This document shows positions 16,906-24,435 of a stretch of DNA of 64,000 nucleotides, in pieces. The DNA lies in assembly GCA_964434955.1 (NCBI GenBank), contig CAYSXI010000007.1:11040-75039 (forward strand), given 5' to 3'. The translations under genes and the position numbers were made by a program. Positions within the stretch are counted from its first letter, which is position 1. Each line of letters begins with the position of its first letter. This DNA comes from JANQLU01 sp964434955 (GTDB lineage Bacteria; Planctomycetota; Planctomycetia; Pirellulales; Pirellulaceae). The notes beneath the pieces are model-generated. The model ran no database searches. It worked only from the letters and a program-made list of their open reading frames with translations, and was not told the origin of the DNA.

Positions 16906-18882
16906 ATGACAACCCGATTTCTTCAGAATTTTTTACTTGGAATGATTTCCATTCTTTGCTTGCATCCAGGCTCCGCCGAAGCACAGTTACTTCGATGGCG
17001 TTGCTTCAACTGGTGTCCGCCAATTTGCGTTGAGCAATGCGTCGAGCGCGTCGAAGTAACTGTTCCTGACTGCAAGTGTCGGAAAGAACTTGAAAAATGC
17101 CGAGAAACGGTTTGCGCCCTGGAAGAATTGGCCGAGGAACTGGAGGTTTCATTGGCCCAATGCATTAAAAAACGAGAGAGAGTTGCACGCGAGTTGGAGA
17201 AGGTAAGGAATGAGAAGAACTGCCTTCAATCCGTTGTTGCTTCGCTGCAAACCAACTTGAATCATTGCAACAAGCAGCTCTCAATGATCAAAAGCAAACT
17301 TTGTGATTGCAATCAGCTATTGGAAAATTCCAAAGCCAAGATTCAAGATCTCGAGAAAAAGCTTGCGGCAGCGAATTTCGAATTGCAAAAATCAATCGCG
17401 AGCGGCAAGTATCAAGCGGACCTCCGCCGGCGCGCTGAAAAAAGCAAAAAGGATGCCCTTGAAAAACTGAACCAGGAGAGAAACCGAAGACAGTCCGCCG
17501 AGAATCAGTTTCATGCTGCCGACAAAGCGAGGGTCAGAGCTGAAACAGAACGCGATGCCGCAAATGACCGCGCAACCAATGCACAAGAAAGGCGTCGAAA
17601 AGCAGAACAGCTACAACGGGAAGCTGATGCAATTGCGAAGGCCGCGATCCATGCAAAGAACGAAGCCTTCGAACAAGTCGAAGAGCTCAAACGGCAGCTC
17701 AAAGATTGCCTGGCGGGCCAGCAAGATGTCGCCAATGAACTGGACGAAGCCCGTCGAGAACTTCGCGAAAGTGAAGAAGCCATGAACCAGCTCAATTTGG
17801 AACTGGCAACAAAAAATGCATGGCTGAGCATTCTCACAATCGCAACGATTCTCATCGTTCTGTTTTCACTGCTGATGGCATTTCTATTCTACCGTAGGGT
17901 TACCTCATTGAATGGAGAAGTTCGTCAGGGCAACGAGCGCCATGAACGCGATTTGGAACTGATCCGAGACCTCGACGGGCAACTCCAGGCGGCTCGAGCT
18001 CACCAAGAAGAAATCCCCAGCCTTCGAGCTGAAATCTGCCGCTGGGAATCGGCGTACAATCAATGCATGACGGAGAAAGCAGCAGCAGCACGTGAAGCAG
18101 CCGTTGCATTTGAGAAAGCGATTGGAGCTACCCGCGAAATGGCTGCCAACAAGAATGACAAACAGTGTTGTAACCATGGACCCGCAGCAATCATCGGTCC
18201 AACCGTCACTCCTTCGACACCGTCCACGCCTTCAACGCCAAGTAATAGTCCTGTGGGCGGCCAAGGCGGAGGACCGGGTGTTGGTGGACAAGGTGGTGGT
18301 CCGGGCATAGGCGGCGGACCGGGCGTAGGCGGGCAAGGTGGCGGACCAGGAGTTGGAGGACAAACCGGTGGACAAACCGGTGGACAAGGCGGCGGTCCAG
18401 GTGTCGGTGGTCAAACGGGCGGACAAGGCGGTGGACCAGGCGTAGGTGGACAAACGGGCCAAGGCGGAGGACCAGGAGTCGGCGGACAAACAGGCGGACA
18501 GGGCGGTCCGGGTGTCGGCGGACAAACCGGTGGACCAGGCGGGCAAACCGGTGGACCAGGCGGGCAAACCGGTGGACCAGGCGGACAAACCGGTGGTCCG
18601 GGTGTCGGCGGACAAACCGGAGGGCAAGGCGGACAGACTGGCGGACAAACTGGAGGGCAAACTGGAGGGCAAGGCGGACAAACTGGCGGACAAGGTGGTC
18701 CGGGTGTCGGCGGACAAACGGGTGGTCAAGGAGGTTCAACCGGAGCACCGGGAGCCGGCGCCGGTTCGCCCGTTCCAGGTCTTGGCGGCGGAGGAGATGC
18801 TGGCGGTGGAGGTAGCGACGGGCTTGGCGGAATCATTGAAGACGTTTTGCCAATCGCGGGCGCCGCAGCAAGCCTTTTCTAA
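16906..18882 (+). CDS. coiled-coil membrane protein with Gly-rich repeat tail
   Basis: A 658-residue protein with a clear domain order: signal peptide (1-26, ending at AEAQ), a Cys-rich segment (about 33-65) with several CxxC-like pairs, a long Lys/Glu/Arg-rich coiled coil (about 60-300), one membrane helix (about 305-330), a second coiled coil (about 335-410) with a CCNH motif, a Pro/Ser/Thr linker and a Gly-rich repeat tail (about 451-612) built on GGQTGG and GGPGVGG, ending in a hydrophobic LPIAGAAASLF. The tail is collagen- or silk-like in composition but lacks the strict Gly-x-y pattern. It suggests a structural envelope protein. GAGGGAC before the ATG is a fair ribosome binding site. 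First gene of a three-gene operon. Confidence 0.75.
   Translation: MTTRFLQNFLLGMISILCLHPGSAEAQLLRWRCFNWCPPICVEQCVERVEVTVPDCKCRKELEKCRETVCALEELAEELEVSLAQCIKKRERVARELEKVRNEKNCLQSVVASLQTNLNHCNKQLSMIKSKLCDCNQLLENSKAKIQDLEKKLAAANFELQKSIASGKYQADLRRRAEKSKKDALEKLNQERNRRQSAENQFHAADKARVRAETERDAANDRATNAQERRRKAEQLQREADAIAKAAIHAKNEAFEQVEELKRQLKDCLAGQQDVANELDEARRELRESEEAMNQLNLELATKNAWLSILTIATILIVLFSLLMAFLFYRRVTSLNGEVRQGNERHERDLELIRDLDGQLQAARAHQEEIPSLRAEICRWESAYNQCMTEKAAAAREAAVAFEKAIGATREMAANKNDKQCCNHGPAAIIGPTVTPSTPSTPSTPSNSPVGGQGGGPGVGGQGGGPGIGGGPGVGGQGGGPGVGGQTGGQTGGQGGGPGVGGQTGGQGGGPGVGGQTGQGGGPGVGGQTGGQGGPGVGGQTGGPGGQTGGPGGQTGGPGGQTGGPGVGGQTGGQGGQTGGQTGGQTGGQGGQTGGQGGPGVGGQTGGQGGSTGAPGAGAGSPVPGLGGGGDAGGGGSDGLGGIIEDVLPIAGAAASLF
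18256..18738 (+). repeat. Gly-rich coding tandem repeat
   Basis: The DNA coding the Gly-rich tail is made of imperfect 12-, 15-, 18- and 21-bp units around GGCGGACAAACCGGTGGACC. Three 21-bp units are nearly identical at about 18535-18597. Third-base differences between units show that the array is not newly expanded throughout. Confidence 0.8.
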
Positions 18883-18934
18883 ATCTTGCTGTTTTGTTGA
18901 ACCAATATCTTCACCACTTTTTGAAAGCTGCTCC

Positions 18935-19672
18935 ATGACGGAAAACCTACTTGATCGCACCCGGCTCGTCGCCAACCTCAAAAAGATCAATCGAATTCGG
19001 TTGGAGGCGATCGTTGATCTGGAAACCAACATGCAGACGGCCGAATCTGTGATTGAGCGCGACATCGTTCGCGCTTCAACACAGTTGTTTGAACAGGCGG
19101 GTCTCGATTGTACAAACGAAAATGATGTACCAACGCTTCTCGTCTATGTTGCGATCCGCGTCGCGTTGCCGCGGCAACCAGTCGAAGAGTCAATCATTGG
19201 ATTTCGTGTCGAAGTATCCCTGCGCGAAAACATCTCTATTCGATTCGACAAAGACCAACCTGAAGATGCGCTTCGCGTCGACTCCTGGAGGCATCCTACC
19301 GAAATTCGATTTCTCCCGTTTCGACTGGCAAACGATCGATCGACCTCTCAGGCATTGGACGAAGTCAATCGCCAAGTCAACACCTTCTTGTTTGACTGGT
19401 CAGAGATGAACCCGAACTTTGCGAGGACCGCGTTTGGTTCCCGGGACAACCTTCAAGCCTCAATCGCTGAAATCGGACCCGTTTTTGAGAAACGCCTCAA
19501 TGAGGCAGGGATATTCAATCTTTTCCAACTCGCAAAGATCACTAACGAAGAAATCCAGTTGCTCGCTCCCCAATTTCAAGTGATTGACGGAAGCGGCACG
19601 GTCGTCGGACCAACAGGGGCAGAACGACTTAGTCAATTCAAATCCAAGGCAAGTGAATTAATTGCCGTATAG
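18935..19672 (+). CDS. small protein with C-terminal helix-hairpin-helix-like segment
   Basis: A 245-residue soluble protein of no named family. The N-terminal part is helical (LVANLKKINRIRLEAIVDL), the middle is a beta-rich stretch containing IGFRVEVSLRENISIRF, and the C-terminal part (about 175-215) reads IAEIGPVFEKRLNEAGIFN and QLAKITNEEIQLLA, which is the pattern of the helix-hairpin-helix domain found in DUF4332 and flap-endonuclease-like proteins. It begins 52 bases after the Gly-rich protein gene and ends 13 bases before the methyltransferase gene. Binding to DNA or to a partner protein is inferred only. Confidence 0.6.
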   Translation: MTENLLDRTRLVANLKKINRIRLEAIVDLETNMQTAESVIERDIVRASTQLFEQAGLDCTNENDVPTLLVYVAIRVALPRQPVEESIIGFRVEVSLRENISIRFDKDQPEDALRVDSWRHPTEIRFLPFRLANDRSTSQALDEVNRQVNTFLFDWSEMNPNFARTAFGSRDNLQASIAEIGPVFEKRLNEAGIFNLFQLAKITNEEIQLLAPQFQVIDGSGTVVGPTGAERLSQFKSKASELIAV

Positions 19673-19685
19673 TGAAGGGATCCAA

Positions 19686-20579
19686 ATGATTCTCAATCAA
19701 GAAGCTTCCCCAGTCTGGTCATCGGAAGATACCGCCAGACTCACTGCAGCATTTCGCTCAATTGAAATGGAGCGCGAAAGACCGCTTCTGGTCGATCCCT
19801 GGTCCCCGTTGCTTGCCGGGGACAAAGGCTATCAACTGGTTCAACGATTTCCTGGACAGGCCGACTCCGCAACCGGTTCCATCATTCGTTCGTTGCTTGT
19901 CGACGAGATTCTGGAAAAACTGATTGGCGATGGCGCTTGTGATCACGTTCTCTGTGTCGGAGCGGGTTATGATACACGACCCTACCGATTGGCGCTGCCA
20001 TCAAATTTTCGCTGGACTGAGTTTGATCTTCCTGATCTCATTCAGCGAAAAACGCGTTTGCTCGATGCCGTGAAACCCAATTGTCGTGTTGATCGGTTTG
20101 ATGGACAGCTTTTCACACCACAATTCCTTCAAAAAATTTTGGCGGAGTCCAGACGAGTCGCCGTCATCATGGAAGGGTTCTTAATCTATCAACACCGTGA
20201 ACTCGTCGACCAAATTGCGCGCACTTTGACGAAATGCCCGAACATTGAGTGTTGGGTTACAGATCTTGCCTCTAGCTTCATGAGGCGGCAGTTTAATTTG
20301 GAGACACAACGAAACCCAAAGCTTAACGGGATCAATTGGCGTTTCGCGCCCGAAGATCCTGCGATCAGTTTCCGGGAGCTCGGCTGGGAGATTCGTCAAA
20401 CATTTTCTTGTTTGTACAAATCGCGATTGCTGAACCGCGCAATCGTCGACATTGAAGCGGCTCGAGATCTCGAAGCCAGGGATGTGAATCCAAACTTACT
20501 CTCAACGGTCGTGGTGATGCGCCCTGGCGCCGTATCACACGAGCAAAATCTGAACTACTCGATGCATCACACGTTTTAG
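19686..20579 (+). CDS. class I SAM methyltransferase of the LCMT (leucine carboxyl methyltransferase) type
   Basis: A 297-residue SAM-dependent methyltransferase of the LCMT/PPM family. SSEDTARLTAAFRSIE at the start and LLVDPWSPLLAG are the usual lead-in; CVGAGYDTRPYRL is the SAM-binding motif I; WTEFDLPDLIQRK is motif II; VIMEGFLIYQ corresponds to the 'AEGLL.YL' motif. Bacterial members methylate carboxyl groups of small molecules or proteins; the target is unknown. The start at 19686 has a GAAGGGATC ribosome binding site. It is the third gene of the operon with the coiled-coil and helix-hairpin-helix-like proteins, so a carboxyl group on one of these is a possible target. Confidence 0.82.
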   Translation: MILNQEASPVWSSEDTARLTAAFRSIEMERERPLLVDPWSPLLAGDKGYQLVQRFPGQADSATGSIIRSLLVDEILEKLIGDGACDHVLCVGAGYDTRPYRLALPSNFRWTEFDLPDLIQRKTRLLDAVKPNCRVDRFDGQLFTPQFLQKILAESRRVAVIMEGFLIYQHRELVDQIARTLTKCPNIECWVTDLASSFMRRQFNLETQRNPKLNGINWRFAPEDPAISFRELGWEIRQTFSCLYKSRLLNRAIVDIEAARDLEARDVNPNLLSTVVVMRPGAVSHEQNLNYSMHHTF

Positions 20580-20624
20580 GCGATCGATTGGAACTGCAAA
20601 CGTACGCCAAACTTAGAATCACAG

Positions 20625-20706
20625 CGGAGGACATGGGACTCGAACCCACAACCCCGTGAAGGGCAACTGATTTCGAATCAGCCTGCTAGCCATTCGCTTA
20701 TCCTCC
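20625..20706 (-). tRNA. tRNA-Ser(CGA)
   Basis: On the minus strand a full cloverleaf can be drawn: 7-bp acceptor GGAGGAT/GTCCTCC, D arm with GG in the loop, anticodon stem GCTGA/TCAGT around the loop TTCGAAA (anticodon CGA, reading UCG), a long class II variable arm with CCC/GGG, and T arm GTGGG-TTCGAGT-CCCAT. No CCA is encoded. Confidence 0.92.
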
Positions 20707-20860
20707 GGGGGACTACCATTATCAAAGAAGCATCATTTCTTGCAAGGTTCGCCCATCACGAAATGTGGGCAGAAAAGATGAGCGAAAATCCGGAATTGAC
20801 CCGCCAAACTTCAGATGCCAACGGATTGCCCAGAAACTGCCGCGAATTCTGAGCTTCGTC

Positions 20861-20893
20861 GCTGGGACGCGGATTCGATCCCCGTCGCCTCCA
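20861..20893 (+). ncRNA. degenerate tmRNA 3'-end-like fragment
   Basis: The stretch GGGACGCGGATTCGATCCCC followed by GTCGCCTCCAC resembles the T arm and 3' acceptor strand of tmRNA. Two of the five T-stem pairs are impaired (one wobble, one A-C) and CCA is replaced by CTT. No tmRNA 5' end is present in the surrounding bases, so this is at best a remnant, for example of an integration at ssrA. Confidence 0.3.
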
Positions 20894-21011
20894 CTTCCGT
20901 TTTGGTGAGGACTCGCAACCTGACCAGATGTCAAAAAGCTCGTCGACGAAAGTCCGCGAACTTTGTTCATTTGTTCGAAACACCGGCAAAATTCTGCCGC
21001 CGAACTTGCTC

Positions 21012-24000
21012 CTAGTTCGGCGATTTGAAGGCTGCCTGCAGATCGGCGAGGCTGGCCTTCAATTCAGCAAACCTGTTTTCCGCTTCCCGACCAGGAGCCT
21101 GATCAGCTCTACTCACCATATTGTAAAGATACGAAACTTGGCTCGCGAGTTTCGGTTGAGGATAGATAATATCAGCCGACTTCACTTGACTGAGGATATC
21201 GTTAACCAACTCAAGGCGAACTTTCTCCTCAGGTGACAGTGCGTCGCCATTCTTACTAAGTTTCTTCTGTTCATCGGTGACCTGCTTTTCAAATCGTCGA
21301 ACTTCCGAAATCAGATCAACCACTTTTAATTCAAAGTCCACCTGCGCATCAATATCGTCCAGGGTTGTGCCCTGATTGAGTACCCTTGGATCGACGATCA
21401 ACTTGAACGATTGTTGAGAAACAGAGCCACCGGCCGTCAACTTCAACGTATAAATCCCAGGCTTGACTAGCGGACCACCTCGAAAACGGAAATCTCGGTT
21501 GTTGGTCCAGGGGCCAAAATGCGACATATTCCACCGAAATCGATTCATCCCAGGATCAGCGGTTAACGACTGGTCCACAATGACCCGCGTTTGACTCAAC
21601 TTCATGTCCGTGATTTCCTTGTCCTTACCTTTCTTTCCTCCTGTACTCTCGTACGAATTCACCAACTTCCCGCTTGCATCAAATACTTCAAGCTGAATGG
21701 ATTCAGAAATTCCATCGGGTAGGTAATAGTCAATGATCACCGATGGCGCTGGATAATTGGGGACCCCGCGTCCGCGATAGATGGGGCGGTAACGAATCGT
21801 ATCTTTCGGTTTAAATAAGACTGCTGTGTCACCAGTCTTCTGAAACGTGTCTTGCCGAAGCGTGGAAATATTGTCGAGCACCCAGAATGAACGGCCCATT
21901 GTCGAGATCGCAAGGTCGCCACGAATGATTTTCAAATCGGTTACGGGCGTTACCGGCAGATTCTGCTGAAATTTTTTCCAATGAGCGCCATCATCAAGCG
22001 ACACGTACATACCGGACTCGGTTCCAGCGAATAGTAATCCCGCTCGAATTGGATCTTCCCGAACGACTCGTGTGGGAACGTCATCAGGTATTCCATTGGT
22101 TCCGTCGGTCAAGAGTTTCCAGTGAGCTCCAAAATCTTCTGTTTTATAGATGTATGGCCTCCAGTCTCCCAACTGATATCGCAGGACCGCAATGTAGGCT
22201 TTCGCGGCATCGTGCGGCGACGGCTCGACGGCATCAACGCGTCCACCCGATGGCAATCCTCGAGGCGTTACAATTTTCCAGTTCTTTCCATTGTCCTGAG
22301 TAACATAAACGGGTCCATCATTGGAACCGGACCAAATAACGCCTTTCTGAACAGGCGACTCACGCAATGAATAGATCGTACTATAGTATTCTTCACCGGT
22401 GATGTCCCGAGTGATTGGTCCACCTGAAATGACTTGCTTGTTAGCTTCGAAAGCCGTCAGGTCCGGCGATATGGTTTCCCAAGTCTTGCCATCGTCAGTG
22501 CTTCGATGAACGAATTGGGAAGCCATGTAGACGACATTCGGGTTGTGTGGCGACACATGGATCGGCGCGACCCGTTGAAAACGATACTTCAGATCACGAG
22601 GGTTATGGCCGTATATATTGGAAGCACCGACGTGGTATCCCTTTTCGATACCGAGTCGTTTGTCAAACACGAAAAACCGGCCTTTGCAATTTGAATAAAC
22701 AATATTGTGATTACCTGGCTTGGGAACGGCCGGTCCGGTTTCACATCCACCGGTATTGACGATCCAACCGGCGGTGTGCTGCACGCGATACGGAGGCATG
22801 CTAGGAATCGCAATGGTGGTACTATTGTCCTGTTGGCCCGCGTACAGCCAATAAGGGTATTGATCATCAACTTCTACCTGGTAGAGCTCGGCGGTGGGTT
22901 GATTGAACTGCGTTGACCAGGTTTTTCCGCCGTTTTGTGTAACGTTTGCGCCACCATCGTTGCCTTGAATGAACAGGTCCGTGTCATTGGGATTGATCCA
23001 CATGTCATGATTGTCACCATGCGGTACTCGAAGACTATTCCACGTCCTGCCACCATCGACGGATTTCATGTTTCTTGTGGCCATTGAATAAACGATGTCG
23101 GGATTCTTTGGATCGACATCGATATTCGCGTAGTAGAATGGGCGGGTTCGAATCACTGAAGCATTGGAAACCAATTTGAACGATTTGCCTTGGTTGATCG
23201 ACTTATAGAGTCCACCTTCCTCGCCAGGCGCTTCTACGAGTGCATAGACGATTTTTGAGTCAGCGGCACAGACCGCAAGATCGATCTTGCCGATCAGCCC
23301 TTTTGGCAGGCCTTCGGTCACCTTTTCCCAAGTCCGGCCGGCGTCGACTGATTTGTACAGGCCGCCTTCTTTTTGCGTACCACCTGAAATGATCGTCCAC
23401 GGCTTTCGCTCCGCCTTCCACGCCGTCGCGAATACGATGTTTGGATTGCCTGGCAATAATTCAATGTCAGAGAATCCAACCGTATCGGAAATGAACAGCA
23501 CTCGTTCCCACGTCTTGCCGCCATTGACTGTTTTGTACACGCCTCGTTCTTCATTCGCGTTAAATGCTTGCCCAATCGCCGCAACCCAGACAATGTTGTG
23601 ATCGGTGGGATCGATTTCGACCGCACCAATATGTCCGGTGTTTCTCAGGCCAATGTGTTCCCACGACGCTCCACCGTCAACTGATTTGTACACACCCTTT
23701 CCGGCAATGACATTGCTACGCAGACCGTCCGAACCGGTGCCGACGTAAACAATGTTCGCGTCGTTCTGCGCAACGGCAATGTCGCCGATGGATGGCGATT
23801 CAAAAAAACCATCGGAGACATTTTTCCAGGAAAGACCATAGTCTTCTGATTTCCAGACGCCGGAGCCAGAACCGCCAAAATAGAATGTCGAACGAGCAGC
23901 TGCCGTGCCGGCAACCGCCGTGACTCGACCGCCGCGCGAGGGTCCGATGTTGCGGTACTCAAACTGACTGAAGTCCTGAGCATGCAAAGATGTCGCGATC

Positions 24001-24044
24001 AATGCAAACAGAATAAAAAACGGAAGGTGATTCAACGATTTCAT
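21012..24044 (-). CDS. secreted VPS10/BNR-type beta-propeller protein
   Basis: A 1010-residue exported protein. The signal peptide covers residues 1-23 (MKSLNHLPFFILFALIATSL then HAQ). About ten Asp-box repeats follow (for example KSVDGGASWEHI, KTVNGGKTWERV, KSVDAGRTWEKV, RSTDDGKTWETI, VTQDNGKNWKIV), giving two seven-to-ten-bladed propellers of the sortilin/VPS10-like type. The last 300 residues hold a beta-sandwich (NRFRWNMSHFGPW and PGIYTLKL) and a helical end. Glycosidase activity is often written for these proteins but no sialidase catalytic set is visible; a binding role outside the cell is equally likely. The start 24044 is chosen for the signal peptide. A related gene lies directly upstream. 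Confidence 0.85.
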   Translation of the reverse strand: MKSLNHLPFFILFALIATSLHAQDFSQFEYRNIGPSRGGRVTAVAGTAAARSTFYFGGSGSGVWKSEDYGLSWKNVSDGFFESPSIGDIAVAQNDANIVYVGTGSDGLRSNVIAGKGVYKSVDGGASWEHIGLRNTGHIGAVEIDPTDHNIVWVAAIGQAFNANEERGVYKTVNGGKTWERVLFISDTVGFSDIELLPGNPNIVFATAWKAERKPWTIISGGTQKEGGLYKSVDAGRTWEKVTEGLPKGLIGKIDLAVCAADSKIVYALVEAPGEEGGLYKSINQGKSFKLVSNASVIRTRPFYYANIDVDPKNPDIVYSMATRNMKSVDGGRTWNSLRVPHGDNHDMWINPNDTDLFIQGNDGGANVTQNGGKTWSTQFNQPTAELYQVEVDDQYPYWLYAGQQDNSTTIAIPSMPPYRVQHTAGWIVNTGGCETGPAVPKPGNHNIVYSNCKGRFFVFDKRLGIEKGYHVGASNIYGHNPRDLKYRFQRVAPIHVSPHNPNVVYMASQFVHRSTDDGKTWETISPDLTAFEANKQVISGGPITRDITGEEYYSTIYSLRESPVQKGVIWSGSNDGPVYVTQDNGKNWKIVTPRGLPSGGRVDAVEPSPHDAAKAYIAVLRYQLGDWRPYIYKTEDFGAHWKLLTDGTNGIPDDVPTRVVREDPIRAGLLFAGTESGMYVSLDDGAHWKKFQQNLPVTPVTDLKIIRGDLAISTMGRSFWVLDNISTLRQDTFQKTGDTAVLFKPKDTIRYRPIYRGRGVPNYPAPSVIIDYYLPDGISESIQLEVFDASGKLVNSYESTGGKKGKDKEITDMKLSQTRVIVDQSLTADPGMNRFRWNMSHFGPWTNNRDFRFRGGPLVKPGIYTLKLTAGGSVSQQSFKLIVDPRVLNQGTTLDDIDAQVDFELKVVDLISEVRRFEKQVTDEQKKLSKNGDALSPEEKVRLELVNDILSQVKSADIIYPQPKLASQVSYLYNMVSRADQAPGREAENRFAELKASLADLQAAFKSPN

Positions 24045-24435
24045 TAGCAGGTTCTCGGTGCGGTTCAAGATCGCGGCAAAACATACCGTTCCACAGCCTA
24101 CATTATCATTCTGGTTAGCCGGCTTAGGTCGGAAAATCGATATGGCAACGATAATTCTGGGAAAAGATTCTGGCCGGTTCGGTAGTGACTGTACTGCGCT
24201 GGGCAACCAAGCTTTCGCCCGCTGAGCTAAAGCTATTGAGGCGTCGATGCGTTACGACGTGCAAGCTGGAAGCGGAACCGTTGGGGCGCAAAATATGGGC
24301 CAAAAGTTCGGGCCAGATTGCCTGGACACGGGATTGATTCTATTGCCCAAATTCCGTTCGAATATATTCATGAGCCCAGTGCAAATGTGCCAAACAGTGG
24401 GCAAGTGGGCGGATGGTGGGCAAGCCAATTTCTCG
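24045..24435. other. 391-base spacer between two propeller genes
   Basis: No protein gene is supported. On the minus strand, bases 24232-24195 read like the 5' third of a tRNA (TAGCTCAGCGGG) but no anticodon or T arm follows. The promoter of the downstream propeller gene presumably lies here. Confidence 0.4.

Noticed and set aside
18256..18738. Gly-rich repeat DNA as a CRISPR or mobile element
   Set aside because: Repeats are in frame, vary in length by multiples of three and encode a continuous protein.
18206..18748. Minus-strand open frames rich in Arg/His/Leu or Ser/Ala/Thr
   Set aside because: They are the mirror of the Gly-rich repeat DNA.
20722..20989. Minus-strand open frames containing WRRRGSNPRP
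   Set aside because: This is the well-known spurious translation of the strand opposite a tRNA- or tmRNA-like 3' end; no ribosome binding site, no family.
24195..24232. tRNA-like 5' part on the minus strand (TAGCTCAGCGGG)
   Set aside because: D-arm-like bases only; no matching anticodon stem, T arm or acceptor pairing follows.
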